A program made the translations under genes and the position numbers. From the NCBI GenBank assembly GCA_958428365.1, contig CAUAFT010000018.1, positions 1 through 55,821 of the forward strand: DNA of 55,821 nucleotides, read 5' to 3'. The DNA is from an uncultured Lachnospiraceae bacterium. Its GTDB lineage: Bacteria; Bacillota; Clostridia; Lachnospirales; Lachnospiraceae. Position 1 is the stretch's first letter. Each line of letters starts with the position of its first letter. Under the pieces are notes generated by a model, which saw only the letters and a list, made by a program, of their open reading frames with translations, was not told the origin of the DNA and did no database searches. Of the stretch, positions 41,171 to 49,554 are shown one piece after another.

Positions 41171-42472
41171 ATGACTGCAAAGAAGAATTGGATCAATGAA
41201 GCCATATTTTACCATATCTATCCCCTGGGATTTACAGGGGCGCCCCATTTCAACGAGGGGGATAAGACGGCAGGAAGCAGGATTTTGGAGGTGCCAGAAT
41301 GGATCCCTCATCTCAAAGAGCTGGGGATTAACGCCGTCTATTTTGGACCGGTTTTTGAGTCGGGTTCCCATGGATACGATACCTGGGATTATTATCTAAT
41401 AGACAGCCGGCTTGGGAAAAAGGAGGACTTCAAACAGGTTATTTCTAAGCTTCATAAAAATGGGATCAGGGTGATCTTAGACGGTGTTTTTAATCATGTG
41501 GGAAGGGGATTTTTTGCCTTTCAGGATCTGCAGAAAAATCTGGAAAATTCTCAGTACAAAGACTGGTTCTGCAACCTGAATTTTTCCTGGACGAGTCCCT
41601 TAGGAGACCCTTTTGCCTACGAGACCTGGCACGGTGCGGCGGAGCTGGTGAAGCTGAATCTGAGAAATCCGGCTGTGTCGGATTACCTTCTCGGCGCGGT
41701 CAGGATGTGGATGGATGAACTGGAAATCGACGGACTGCGGCTGGATGCGGCAGACTGCGTGGATCGGGATTTTTTCAAACAGCTTCGTTCTTTTACAAAA
41801 GGGAAACGAGAAGACTTCTGGCTCATGGGCGAGATCATACACGGGGATTACCGTCTTTGGGCGAATGAGGAAATGCTGGATTCCGTCACCAATTATGAGT
41901 GCTGGAAGGGGATCTATTCCAGCCATAACGATAAGAATTATTTTGAGATCGCCCATTCTTTGAAAAGACAGTTTGGGAAGGGAGGACTGTATGAGAACCT
42001 CTGCCTGTATAATTTTTTGGATAATCACGACGTGAACCGAATCGGAAGCCTGCTGACCCGAAAAGAGAATCTTCAAAATGCCTATACGCTTCTGTATCTT
42101 ATGCCGGGGATCCCGTCCATCTATTACGGAAGCGAGTGGGGAATTGAAGGTGTGAAGGGACAGGGAATGGAAGCGGATTATGCGCTTCGGCCGAAGCTGG
42201 ATCTAAAGGAGATGGAGGGAAAAAATACAGAGCTGATCCGTCACCTGAAGACGTTAGCGGAGATTCGAAGCAATTCCAAAGCCGTGAAATACGGAGCTTA
42301 TGAGGATGTGGTGGTGCGCAACGAGCAGTTTGTATTTGCAAGAAGCGGGGAGGAAGAGCAAATACTTGCGGCGCTGAACCTGGCGGATCACAGCGAGACG
42401 CTGAAGTTCCGTTACAGGGATCAGGACTATGAGATTGAGCTGGAGCCGTTTTCGTCGATGATCTTAGAATAA
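41171..42472 (+). CDS. GH13 alpha-amylase-family glycosidase, short form
   Basis: This 433-residue cytoplasmic enzyme has a bare (beta/alpha)8 barrel with C-terminal domain and no N-terminal starch-binding module. Conserved regions are DGVFNHVG, GLRLDAADC (nucleophile), LMGEIIHGD (acid/base) and FLDNHDVNRI (third acid), so it should be active. It probably cleaves short maltodextrins. Its ribosome site GGAGGAAAAGC lies in the 10-bp gap after the alarmone synthetase stop, indicating co-transcription. A terminator follows. Confidence 0.9.
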   Translation: MTAKKNWINEAIFYHIYPLGFTGAPHFNEGDKTAGSRILEVPEWIPHLKELGINAVYFGPVFESGSHGYDTWDYYLIDSRLGKKEDFKQVISKLHKNGIRVILDGVFNHVGRGFFAFQDLQKNLENSQYKDWFCNLNFSWTSPLGDPFAYETWHGAAELVKLNLRNPAVSDYLLGAVRMWMDELEIDGLRLDAADCVDRDFFKQLRSFTKGKREDFWLMGEIIHGDYRLWANEEMLDSVTNYECWKGIYSSHNDKNYFEIAHSLKRQFGKGGLYENLCLYNFLDNHDVNRIGSLLTRKENLQNAYTLLYLMPGIPSIYYGSEWGIEGVKGQGMEADYALRPKLDLKEMEGKNTELIRHLKTLAEIRSNSKAVKYGAYEDVVVRNEQFVFARSGEEEQILAALNLADHSETLKFRYRDQDYEIELEPFSSMILE

Positions 42473-42505
42473 AATCTTGAAATAAAAGTAGAAAAGAAGC
42501 TGCCA

Positions 42506-42548
42506 AAAGCCGGATGCTGAAAAGATACAGTATCCGGCTTTCCATTTT
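42506..42548 (+). terminator. Terminator of the synthetase-amylase operon
   Basis: AAAGCCGGAT pairs with ATCCGGCTTT around a 17-base loop with an inner CTG/CAG pair; a weak T tract follows. Confidence 0.72.
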
Positions 42549-42607
42549 TGAAAAAGCTAACATCTCAAATATTTAAAAATATTTGCTGAATATCCTTTGA
42601 TTGTGGT

Positions 42608-42636
42608 TTGACAGATAAAATCAGGCGGTTTATACT
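42608..42636 (+). promoter_or_regulatory. Candidate strong promoter of the secreted repeat protein gene
   Basis: TTGACA at 42608-42613 and TATACT at 42631-42636 are separated by 17 bases. Confidence 0.68.
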
Positions 42637-42702
42637 AATGTTAATCAGTATTTAGAATGGTGCGAATTGATTTTACAGGAGGAGAAAGAGAAGGAGGTAC
42701 TT

Positions 42703-45096
42703 ATGAAAAAGAAGTTATGCGCACTGGTGTTAGCGCTCTGCGTTGCGTCCACCTCGGTACCGATGACAGCCTTCGCTGAGGAGACGGCGCTCCCGACGAA
42801 TGCGGAGCAGGAAGCAGTCGTGGAGTCCGATGCCGATACGGAACAGGAAGCAGTCGCGGAGTCCGATACAGAGCCGGAACAGAAAACGAAGGTGGAAGAT
42901 GTAACGGATGAATCCGCAGAAGACCTGGAGACTGTTGGGGGTTCCGAAACAGAGACGGAAAATAAGGAAGAGGATACGACGGCGGAAGCCGTAACGGAGA
43001 ATGAGGAAGAAGTCTCAGAAGAATCCGAAGCTTCCGAAGTGTCCGGGGAAGCGGAGCAGGAGATCGCAGATCTTATCCAGAATCGGACGGGAAGTCTGGA
43101 AGAAATCAAAAGTTATGAACTGTCGGAGACAGCCCTGGACGGGGTGGAAGTTCTTGATGAGCAGGAACTGGAGAGTCAGACAGCAAACTACGGCTCCAGT
43201 GTCTACAATTCATCGTGGGATGTCTATTCGTCAAATTATATCTATAATCGGCTGAACAGTGCGGAAAAAGCGTTCTGGGATGCACTGGATGTTATTTGTA
43301 ACCGTTATCTGACCCAAAGTATTGATGCGCAGGTCTATACAGTTGATATTAAGGAAGCCGGTATTGTAGTCGGTCATGAAGAGATTGCCGGGGCTGCCTA
43401 TGCGGCGGACTGTGCCTATGTGGGAATGAGCCGGGCAAGTGAAATATTCACGATGTTTAATTATTCAAATCCGCAGTATTATTTTCTGGAAGGATATCTC
43501 TATTCAGGCACACAGATCATTCCGTATTTTTATATAGATTTTCAGACGGCAAGCAAGAGAAATATTGCCACCAACGCGATCAAACAGCAGGTGAATACAT
43601 GGGAATCCCAGATCGCGGCAGGTACTTCAGAAGTGGCTAAAGCGAAGATTGCCCATGACCTGATCATCAACAAGGTGATGTACGACTACGGATGGTACGA
43701 GGGCGAGGACAGCATGAAGAATCCATTTCATCAGAGTGCCTACAGTGTGTTTATCAGCGCGGGAAATATTGCCAGCGGAGAAGCGGGCTACACCGTATGC
43801 GCGGGATACAGTAAAGCATTTGAAATGCTGATGAATGGCGCGGGAGTGGATACCATGGCAGTTACCAGTTCGGATCATGCATGGAATATCATCAACATTA
43901 ATGATTCCTGGTATTACATAGACTGTACCTGGGATGATACGGATGGCTTAAATGGACAGCCGGCAGTCATCTATGACTTTTTTAACCGCAGCAGAAGTAA
44001 ACTTCTTTCCCTGTCAGGCGGACAGCAGGAGTCCCATGTGGAAGAATCCTGTTATTCAGGTCTGATCCCAGCCTGTACTCTGGATTCCGGTGCAACGTCC
44101 ACAAGCATTGGAACCTGTTACACCCCAACCACCAGAGCGGCAAGTCCTGCCATCAGCTTTAAAGCAGTGAACGGCGGTGTTCAGGTGACCATGAGCACGG
44201 CGACGACGGGAGCGGACATTTACTATACGTTAAACGGAACAAATCCATCGTCTTCTTATACCAGAAGTTATCATTACACCGGACCGTTTACCGTAGCCGC
44301 CAACGCTACCATCAAGGCGCTGGCAGTCTGCAATAAATGTTATGACAGCGGGGTATCCACAGTTACCACAAGTGGAAAGAGCTGTAAGGTCACATTCAAA
44401 TCCAACGGAGGAAGCAGCGTATCTGCGCAGTACGTCCTGTACAATGCCAAAGCCAGCAAACCGAAGAATCCGACTAAGAGCGGTTACACGTTTGCGGGCT
44501 GGTATACGGATTCCAAGTGTACCAAGGCTTATAATTTCAGTACGAAACTCACCGGAAATAAGACTCTGTATGCAAAGTGGCTGAAAAAATATACCGTAAA
44601 ATTCAATGGGAACAGTGGTTCCGTAAAGACAAAGTCCATGAAGGTAACCTACAGCAAAAAGTATGGAACCCTTCCATCCGCGAAGAGAAAGGGATACAGC
44701 TTTACCGGATGGTATACGAAGAAGAGCGGCGGCACGAAGATCACAAGCACCAGCAAGGTAAAGATCAAAAAGACAACCACGCTCTATGCTCATTGGAAAA
44801 AGGTGAGCGTTAAGACAACTGCCATCAGCAAATTACAGAATGTAAAGGGCAAAAACCTGCAGGTGACCATCAAAAAGGTCAGCGGCGCGGTCGGATATCA
44901 GGTCCGCTATGCAACAAATTCCAGTATGAAGTCGGCAAAAACAGTGACCGTGAAAAAGTCCACCAAAGCCACGATATCAAAACTGAAAAAAGGTAAAAAA
45001 TACTATGTTCAGGTTCGGGCATATAAGACAGATTCTGCAGGAAAGAAAGTCTACGGTTCCTGGAGTAAAACAAAGAATATTAAAATTAAAAGATAA
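42703..45096 (+). CDS. Secreted transglutaminase-like protein with InlB-type repeats
   Basis: This 797-residue exported protein has a Sec signal (KKKLCALVLALCVASTSVPM, cleavage likely after AFA, about residue 26). An acidic Glu/Thr/Ser-rich spacer runs to about residue 135. A transglutaminase-like (papain-fold) domain is seen with CAGYSKAFEMLMNGAG, SDHAWNII and YYIDCTWDD forming a Cys-His-Asp triad. A chitobiase/FN3-like beta domain follows (SFKAVNGGVQVTMSTATTGA), then two InlB-type (Flg_new) repeats ending TLYAKW and TLYAHW. A basic FN3-like domain (VKTTAISKLQNVKGKNLQV) ends the protein. There is no LPXTG; the Lys-rich C-terminus may bind the wall. The role is unknown, possibly cell-surface or peptide cross-link processing. 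The ATG at 42703 has AAGGAGG upstream. Confidence 0.85.
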   Translation: MKKKLCALVLALCVASTSVPMTAFAEETALPTNAEQEAVVESDADTEQEAVAESDTEPEQKTKVEDVTDESAEDLETVGGSETETENKEEDTTAEAVTENEEEVSEESEASEVSGEAEQEIADLIQNRTGSLEEIKSYELSETALDGVEVLDEQELESQTANYGSSVYNSSWDVYSSNYIYNRLNSAEKAFWDALDVICNRYLTQSIDAQVYTVDIKEAGIVVGHEEIAGAAYAADCAYVGMSRASEIFTMFNYSNPQYYFLEGYLYSGTQIIPYFYIDFQTASKRNIATNAIKQQVNTWESQIAAGTSEVAKAKIAHDLIINKVMYDYGWYEGEDSMKNPFHQSAYSVFISAGNIASGEAGYTVCAGYSKAFEMLMNGAGVDTMAVTSSDHAWNIININDSWYYIDCTWDDTDGLNGQPAVIYDFFNRSRSKLLSLSGGQQESHVEESCYSGLIPACTLDSGATSTSIGTCYTPTTRAASPAISFKAVNGGVQVTMSTATTGADIYYTLNGTNPSSSYTRSYHYTGPFTVAANATIKALAVCNKCYDSGVSTVTTSGKSCKVTFKSNGGSSVSAQYVLYNAKASKPKNPTKSGYTFAGWYTDSKCTKAYNFSTKLTGNKTLYAKWLKKYTVKFNGNSGSVKTKSMKVTYSKKYGTLPSAKRKGYSFTGWYTKKSGGTKITSTSKVKIKKTTTLYAHWKKVSVKTTAISKLQNVKGKNLQVTIKKVSGAVGYQVRYATNSSMKSAKTVTVKKSTKATISKLKKGKKYYVQVRAYKTDSAGKKVYGSWSKTKNIKIKR

Positions 45097-45102
45097 GACA
45101 CA

Positions 45103-45131
45103 GGGAGTTGTGCAATGCACAGCTCCCTTTT
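45103..45131 (+). terminator. Terminator of the secreted repeat protein gene
   Basis: GGGAGTTGTGC pairs with GCACAGCTCCC (one mismatch) around AAT, followed by a short T-rich tract. Confidence 0.78.
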
Positions 45132-45190
45132 CTAAAAGGACTTCGTTTTGAATAACATAATAGAAGAATAAGAATCAGAATGGAGTCAGG

Positions 45191-46150
45191 ATGAAACGAG
45201 AAGTGATATTGGAACCAGAGGCGCAGGAGGTCTGCGATGCGGCGAAGGCGAAGCCCAGGATCTACCAGCTTCCTCCGAAAGAGGGAAGAAAGGTGTTGGA
45301 AAAGGCACAGGATATGCCGGTATATCAGTATCCGGCAAGGATCGTAAGACGAAGCGCGGATACGGGAAGATGGGGCAGGATACCGGTCTATCTGGTGATT
45401 CCACAGGAAGTTGGAAAAAATACCGATGTGATCTATTATATTCACGGCGCAGGCTGGGTGTTTGGTAGTTTTCACACCCATGAAAAACTGGTGAGGGAGC
45501 TGGCAGCCCGTACGGGCTGCATTCTCGTATTTCCAGAATACAGCCGGGCTCCGGAGGCGCCTTATCCCGTGGCTTTGGAACAGTGTTACAGTGTGTTTTG
45601 CCAGACGGGGAGGATTTTATCGGAATGCGGTTATGGGATGAATCCTGGTACTTTGACCATGGCGGGGGACAGTGCGGGAGGCAATCTGGCGATTGCAATA
45701 ACCCTGCTGGTAAAATACAGGGGAGGACCGGGAATCCAAAAACAGCTTCTGTATTATCCGGTGACAAACGCCTGCTTTGAGACGGATTCCTATTGTAGAT
45801 TTGCGCAGGATTATTACCTCTACCGGGAGGGCATGATCTGGTTCTGGGATCAATATGCCCCGACGCAGAGGGAGAGGAATCAGATCACGGCTTCTCCTTT
45901 GCGGGCAGATATCCGGCAGCTTCAGGGACTGCCGGAGGCGATGATCCTGAATGGGGAGGCGGATGTGCTGCGGGATGAGGGGGAAGCCTATGCACAAAAG
46001 CTGCGCCAGGCTTTTGTACCCGTGACTGCCCTGCGTTTTCAGGGGATCATCCACGATTTTGTCATGCTGAACTCTCTGGATCAAACCAGAGCCTGCCGGG
46101 CGGCGATGGATGTCTCCACGGAATGGATCAGGCGGAAAAATCGGCGTTGA
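45191..46150 (+). CDS. Alpha/beta hydrolase, hormone-sensitive-lipase-like esterase
   Basis: This 319-residue cytosolic esterase of the HSL family (Abhydrolase_3) has an oxyanion-hole motif HGAGWVFGS (a variant of HGGGW), nucleophile elbow MAGDSAGGNLAIA near residue 160, acid in GEADVLRDEGEAYA and His in GIIHDFVML. It is predicted to hydrolyse short-chain acyl or acetyl esters, perhaps deacetylating sugars or xenobiotics. The start has ATTGG/AGG-like upstream bases of moderate strength. It is not obviously in an operon. Confidence 0.88.
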   Translation: MKREVILEPEAQEVCDAAKAKPRIYQLPPKEGRKVLEKAQDMPVYQYPARIVRRSADTGRWGRIPVYLVIPQEVGKNTDVIYYIHGAGWVFGSFHTHEKLVRELAARTGCILVFPEYSRAPEAPYPVALEQCYSVFCQTGRILSECGYGMNPGTLTMAGDSAGGNLAIAITLLVKYRGGPGIQKQLLYYPVTNACFETDSYCRFAQDYYLYREGMIWFWDQYAPTQRERNQITASPLRADIRQLQGLPEAMILNGEADVLRDEGEAYAQKLRQAFVPVTALRFQGIIHDFVMLNSLDQTRACRAAMDVSTEWIRRKNRR

Positions 46151-46269
46151 AAAGCAGGATAAAAAATTCGTGACATTTTCCTTAAGATTTTCAGGTTTCT
46201 GACCGAAACATTAATTGATAACAAAAGTAAATGAATGGAAGGATCCATTGGTTTCAGGGAGAAATACAT

Positions 46270-46905
46270 ATGAAAGTCATGTCAATGAACCGAATTTTTA
46301 CATCGGGAAATAAAAGCGGAGGTTCCATCTACGCTGGAAATCTTCTTTTTGGAGGCTCCGGGCTAAAAAGTACGAAGGAAAGATCAGAGCGCCAGCAGCA
46401 GATGGCAGGAGAGGTGGGATTCTGGGAACAGCAGAAGGAGAACCTCAAAAACCGGGAGTGCTCCACCGTGGAAGAGATCGGCAGAAAACTGCAAGAGTTT
46501 CACACCTATGAAGATGAGATTCGCGCAGCCAAAATGGCATATAATCAGGAGCAGATGTTCCATACCATGGACGAGGCGAGGGAATTGGGAGAAAAAATCG
46601 CTGAGGCTGCAAAAGAGCTGGAACCGAAGACTCCGGAGGAAAGAAAAGAGGAAGCGGCAAAGGAAGCAGCGGGAATCGAAAAAGATCCGGGAATCCTTTC
46701 AGAAATTCTGGACGAAGCGGCAGAGGCGGTGGAAGAATCCGTCGAAGATCTGACAGGAGGACTAGAAGATCATGCCGCGGTGCGGGAATCCTCTGGGGAA
46801 GAATTCATGCAAAAGATCAACGGCGTTTTTTATGAGGGAATGCGCGATTCTGTGGAGACGCCTGAAGAACAGCTTCTGGGAAAACACATCAATTTTTCTG
46901 TATAA
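46270..46905 (+). CDS. Hypothetical charged helical protein
   Basis: I do not recognise this 211-residue protein. From ATG 46270 (AGGGAGA upstream) it reads MKVMSMNRIFTSGNKSGGS, then is strongly charged and mostly helical (EIGRKLQEFHTYEDEIRAAK, KAAKELEPKTPEERKEEAAK-like stretches), with no signal peptide or membrane segment. It resembles small uncharacterised Lachnospiraceae proteins. It is followed by another unknown gene 48 bp downstream and by a terminator at 47210, so the two are probably an operon. Confidence 0.6.
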   Translation: MKVMSMNRIFTSGNKSGGSIYAGNLLFGGSGLKSTKERSERQQQMAGEVGFWEQQKENLKNRECSTVEEIGRKLQEFHTYEDEIRAAKMAYNQEQMFHTMDEARELGEKIAEAAKELEPKTPEERKEEAAKEAAGIEKDPGILSEILDEAAEAVEESVEDLTGGLEDHAAVRESSGEEFMQKINGVFYEGMRDSVETPEEQLLGKHINFSV

Positions 46906-46953
46906 AAACAGCATTTTTCCATATGCTATCCGAAAAAGAAAGAAGGATATGCG

Positions 46954-47199
46954 ATGGAGAAGCGAAAAGACGTGGAATGTGCTGTCGGAAGCCGGCAGGA
47001 TGAGGAGGAAATGTTAAAAACTTATCAGACGGAGGATTATGATTACCTTGCCAACTCGGCAACGGGGATGGATTGTACGGGACTGATGCACCGGTCGCCT
47101 GTGGATGAGGCGGAGATGGAATCTTACCAGCAGGTGTACCAGTATCTTCCGCCTAATATAAAAGTGGACAGTATGGATGGGAAAGACAGCCATAAATAG
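46954..47199 (+). CDS. Hypothetical small acidic protein
   Basis: This 81-residue protein is rich in Asp/Glu and Tyr (TEDYDYLANSATGMDCTGL, SYQQVYQYLPPNIKVDSMD) and has two cysteines. It has no recognisable domain. The start has AAGGA at workable distance. It sits between the helical unknown gene and a strong terminator; coding is supported by composition and position rather than homology. Confidence 0.55.
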   Translation: MEKRKDVECAVGSRQDEEEMLKTYQTEDYDYLANSATGMDCTGLMHRSPVDEAEMESYQQVYQYLPPNIKVDSMDGKDSHK

Positions 47200-47209
47200 A
47201 CAGGTTTTT

Positions 47210-47242
47210 GGAAGGAGATGGAAAAAGCGCTCCTTCCTTTTT
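47210..47242 (+). terminator. Terminator of the two hypothetical genes
   Basis: GGAAGGAG at 47210-47217 pairs with CTCCTTCC at 47230-47237, followed by TTTTT. Confidence 0.82.
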
Positions 47243-47367
47243 CGGATACGGCGCCAAAAGTTGGATTGTATAATATGAAGAACAAGACTTGAAAACCTCA
47301 AAAAAAAGTATAGAATTATTTTTGAAAAGTAAGATAATTTAGTGTATACAGATAGGAGATAAAATTT

Positions 47368-48351
47368 ATGTATGGTTTTGGCCAGTTGATCAGCATTTTG
47401 AAAAAAAGTCCAAAGACGATCGTTTTTACGGAGGGAACAGATCCGCGTATATTAGAGGCCGCCTCCCGGCTTCTTGCCAGCAATTTCCTGCATCCGATTC
47501 TGGTGGGAAATGAAGAACAGATTTATCTGGAAGCGGAGGAGTGTGGTTTTAACATCCGTGGAGCGGAGATTATAGATCCGGATAATTTTGACCGCATGGA
47601 TGAGATGATAGAGTTATTCTGCGAACTCAGAAAAAGCAAGGGCGTGACTGTAGAACAGGCGAAAGAGACCTTGTCCCATGCCAATTATTTTGGGACCATG
47701 CTGGTAAAAATGGGAATTGCGGATTCTTTGCTGGGAGGAGCCACCTATTCTACTGCCGATACGGTGCGTCCGGCGCTTCAGCTGATCAAGACAAAACCGG
47801 GCAACAGTATCGTATCCTCCTGTTTTATTCTGGTGCGTCCGAGGGCGACGGGAGAGAATGAGGTCCTTGCCATGGGAGATTGCGCCATCAATATCCATCC
47901 GAATGAGGAAGAGCTGGTGGAGATCGCAGGAGAGACGGCGAAGTGTGCAAAAATATTCGGGTTGGAACCGGAGGTTGCTTTTCTGAGCTATTCCACCCTG
48001 GGTTCCGGTTTTGGTGAGGACGTAGACAAGATGCGCAATGCGGCAAAAAAGGCGAAGGAGAGATATCCTGAACTTCCAATTGCCGGTGAGCTGCAGTTTG
48101 ACTCGGCGGTATCTCCAAAAGTGGCGCGCACAAAATGCCCGGAAAATCCAGTGGCGGGTCATGCCAATACCTTTGTGTTCCCGGACATCAACGCGGGAAA
48201 CATTGGTTATAAGATCGCACAGCGTCTCGGTAACTTTGAAGCCTATGGTCCGATTCTGTTGGGACTGAATGCGCCGATCAACGATCTGTCCAGAGGCTGC
48301 AATGCAGCGGAGGTATATTCCATGGCAATCATTACGGCGGCTCTTGCTTAA
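47368..48351 (+). CDS. pta: Phosphate acetyltransferase
   Basis: It interconverts acetyl-CoA and acetyl phosphate in acetate fermentation. The 327 residues match the short catalytic-domain-only form, with FTEGTDPRILEAASRLLAS at the start, AHANYFG-like SHANYFGTMLVKMG, GGATYSTADTVRPALQLIKT and PDINAGNIGYKIAQRLGNFEAYGPILLGLN near the end. The start follows AGGAG with 10-base spacing. Acetate kinase, its usual neighbour, is not downstream. Several -10-like motifs precede it (TATACA 47345, TATAGA 47310) without a clear single promoter. Confidence 0.95.
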   Translation: MYGFGQLISILKKSPKTIVFTEGTDPRILEAASRLLASNFLHPILVGNEEQIYLEAEECGFNIRGAEIIDPDNFDRMDEMIELFCELRKSKGVTVEQAKETLSHANYFGTMLVKMGIADSLLGGATYSTADTVRPALQLIKTKPGNSIVSSCFILVRPRATGENEVLAMGDCAINIHPNEEELVEIAGETAKCAKIFGLEPEVAFLSYSTLGSGFGEDVDKMRNAAKKAKERYPELPIAGELQFDSAVSPKVARTKCPENPVAGHANTFVFPDINAGNIGYKIAQRLGNFEAYGPILLGLNAPINDLSRGCNAAEVYSMAIITAALA

Positions 48352-48375
48352 GAAAATATATTCAGAGGAAGATAA

Positions 48376-48420
48376 AGAAAAAAGGAGAGAACGGTTGCAA
48401 AGCTGTTATCTCTTTTTACG
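48376..48420 (+). terminator. Likely terminator after pta
   Basis: AAAAAGGAGAGAAC pairs imperfectly with GTTATCTCTTTTT. The remaining bases to 48589 are A+T-rich, and I see no gene in them. Confidence 0.55.
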
Positions 48421-48589
48421 TTAAGGATGTTTTTTATAAGGTGAGATAAGAGTGCCTCTGATACAATCAATAGGGAAACAAAAGGATTAAGTTTATGAAT
48501 GATGACTACACATTTCCTTGAGATAATGCAATGGCTGTTGAAAAAAGTCATTGAGGGCAGAGTATTCCTTATAAATTCGTTTGATATTA

Positions 48590-49198
48590 CTATAACTGTG
48601 ATATAAACATCTGAATAAGATGTTCATTTTCTGATAGCAAATCATATTCTTTGTTAGCATAACACCAGTCAATCATACTTCCGGTGATAAAAATACAAAT
48701 AAGTCGTTTAAATTCGACATATGTATATTTGTTTTTCCATAATTTCTGAGAAGTTCCTTCATCAATAATATGTTTCAATGAGATAATCCGGGTGTCAGAA
48801 GTAAAGTCATTACATTCAGAAAGAAGCATTTGCCGGAGATTAAATATAAACGCCTGCGTTGTTACTTTTCTTCCTACATTTTGACAGTATTGAAAAGAGC
48901 TTCTGATATATTGGGTAAGCTGCTGTTGGATCGTGGCGCCGGGATTTTGCAGATTATACTGATTCATTTCTTTCTCCAGATATTCATCAATACCATTTCC
49001 AAAACTCGTCCGTATAATATCTTCCTTAGATTTGAAATAGAGATAAAAAGTTCCTTTTGCAATTCCGCATGCGGTACAGATCTGTTGAACGGTAGTATTC
49101 TCATAACCGATTTCTTCAAAGAGCGCCAGTGCTGTTTGAAAAATCAATTGTTTTGTTTCTTCTTTTTGTATTTGTTTCCTTGTCCTTATTGTTGTCAT
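48590..49198 (-). CDS. TetR/AcrR-family regulator divergent from flavoenzyme
   Basis: This 202-residue protein has the N-terminal TetR helix-turn-helix (TALALFEEIGYENTTVQQIC, IAKGTFYLYFKSKEDI) and a helical C-terminal ligand domain. It is markedly A+T-rich like its neighbour, unlike the surrounding genes. It is divergent from the NADH:flavin oxidoreductase, whose leader contains two TGAC-n4-GTCA-type dyads, the obvious target. Just upstream of its start lie two more perfect inverted repeats (AGGTAT/ATACCT, 49226-49241; AACCGG/CCGGTT, 49251-49270). The inducer is unknown, presumably the enzyme's enone or aryl substrate. Confidence 0.88.
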   Translation of the reverse strand: MTTIRTRKQIQKEETKQLIFQTALALFEEIGYENTTVQQICTACGIAKGTFYLYFKSKEDIIRTSFGNGIDEYLEKEMNQYNLQNPGATIQQQLTQYIRSSFQYCQNVGRKVTTQAFIFNLRQMLLSECNDFTSDTRIISLKHIIDEGTSQKLWKNKYTYVEFKRLICIFITGSMIDWCYANKEYDLLSENEHLIQMFISQL

Positions 49199-49474
49199 GC
49201 TTCAAACCTCTTCTCCTGCTGAGTTAGGTATATTGATACCTCTTTTATCGAACCGGGTTCCATACCGGTTTTTGCCAACATTTCACATAATAATCCAAAG
49301 TCTTTCTTCCAAAATAAGTTTAATTCCGACGACCAGCCAAAACCAGAAAGCTGCTATGCCATAAAATCTCATCTTTACGATTTATGGAAGCCGACTGCCA
49401 AGTTCTATTTAAAAATCAAGGCTTTTTGCTCATTTCTAGAATACAAAGAAAAATCAGATTATGCAAGGTTATTG

Positions 49475-49503
49475 TTGACAATTTATTCATTATAATTTAA
49501 TAT
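49475..49503 (+). promoter_or_regulatory. Candidate promoter of the flavoenzyme gene
   Basis: TTGACA at 49475-49480 and TAATAT at 49498-49503 are 17 bases apart; the -10 matches only 4 of 6. The operator dyads lie immediately downstream. Confidence 0.5.
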
Positions 49504-49512
49504 AAAACAAAA

Positions 49513-49541
49513 TGACTTTGGTCATTATATGACCATGGTCG
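49513..49541. promoter_or_regulatory. Two operator-like dyads before the flavoenzyme gene
   Basis: TGACTTTGGTCA at 49513-49524 and TGACCATGGTCG at 49530-49541 share the pattern TGAC-n4-GTCA, with centres 17 bp apart. They lie between the -10 and the ribosome site, ideal for repression by the divergent TetR protein binding as two dimers. Confidence 0.7.
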
Positions 49542-49554
49542 GAATGGAGGAAAA

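Noticed and set aside
48421..48589. Possible gene remnant between pta and the TetR gene
   Set aside because: Only frames of fewer than 30 codons are present, without family resemblance; no pseudogene can be supported.
48830..49222. 130-residue plus-strand frame opposite the TetR gene
   Set aside because: The minus-strand frame has a clear TetR helix-turn-helix; the plus frame has none and no ribosome site.
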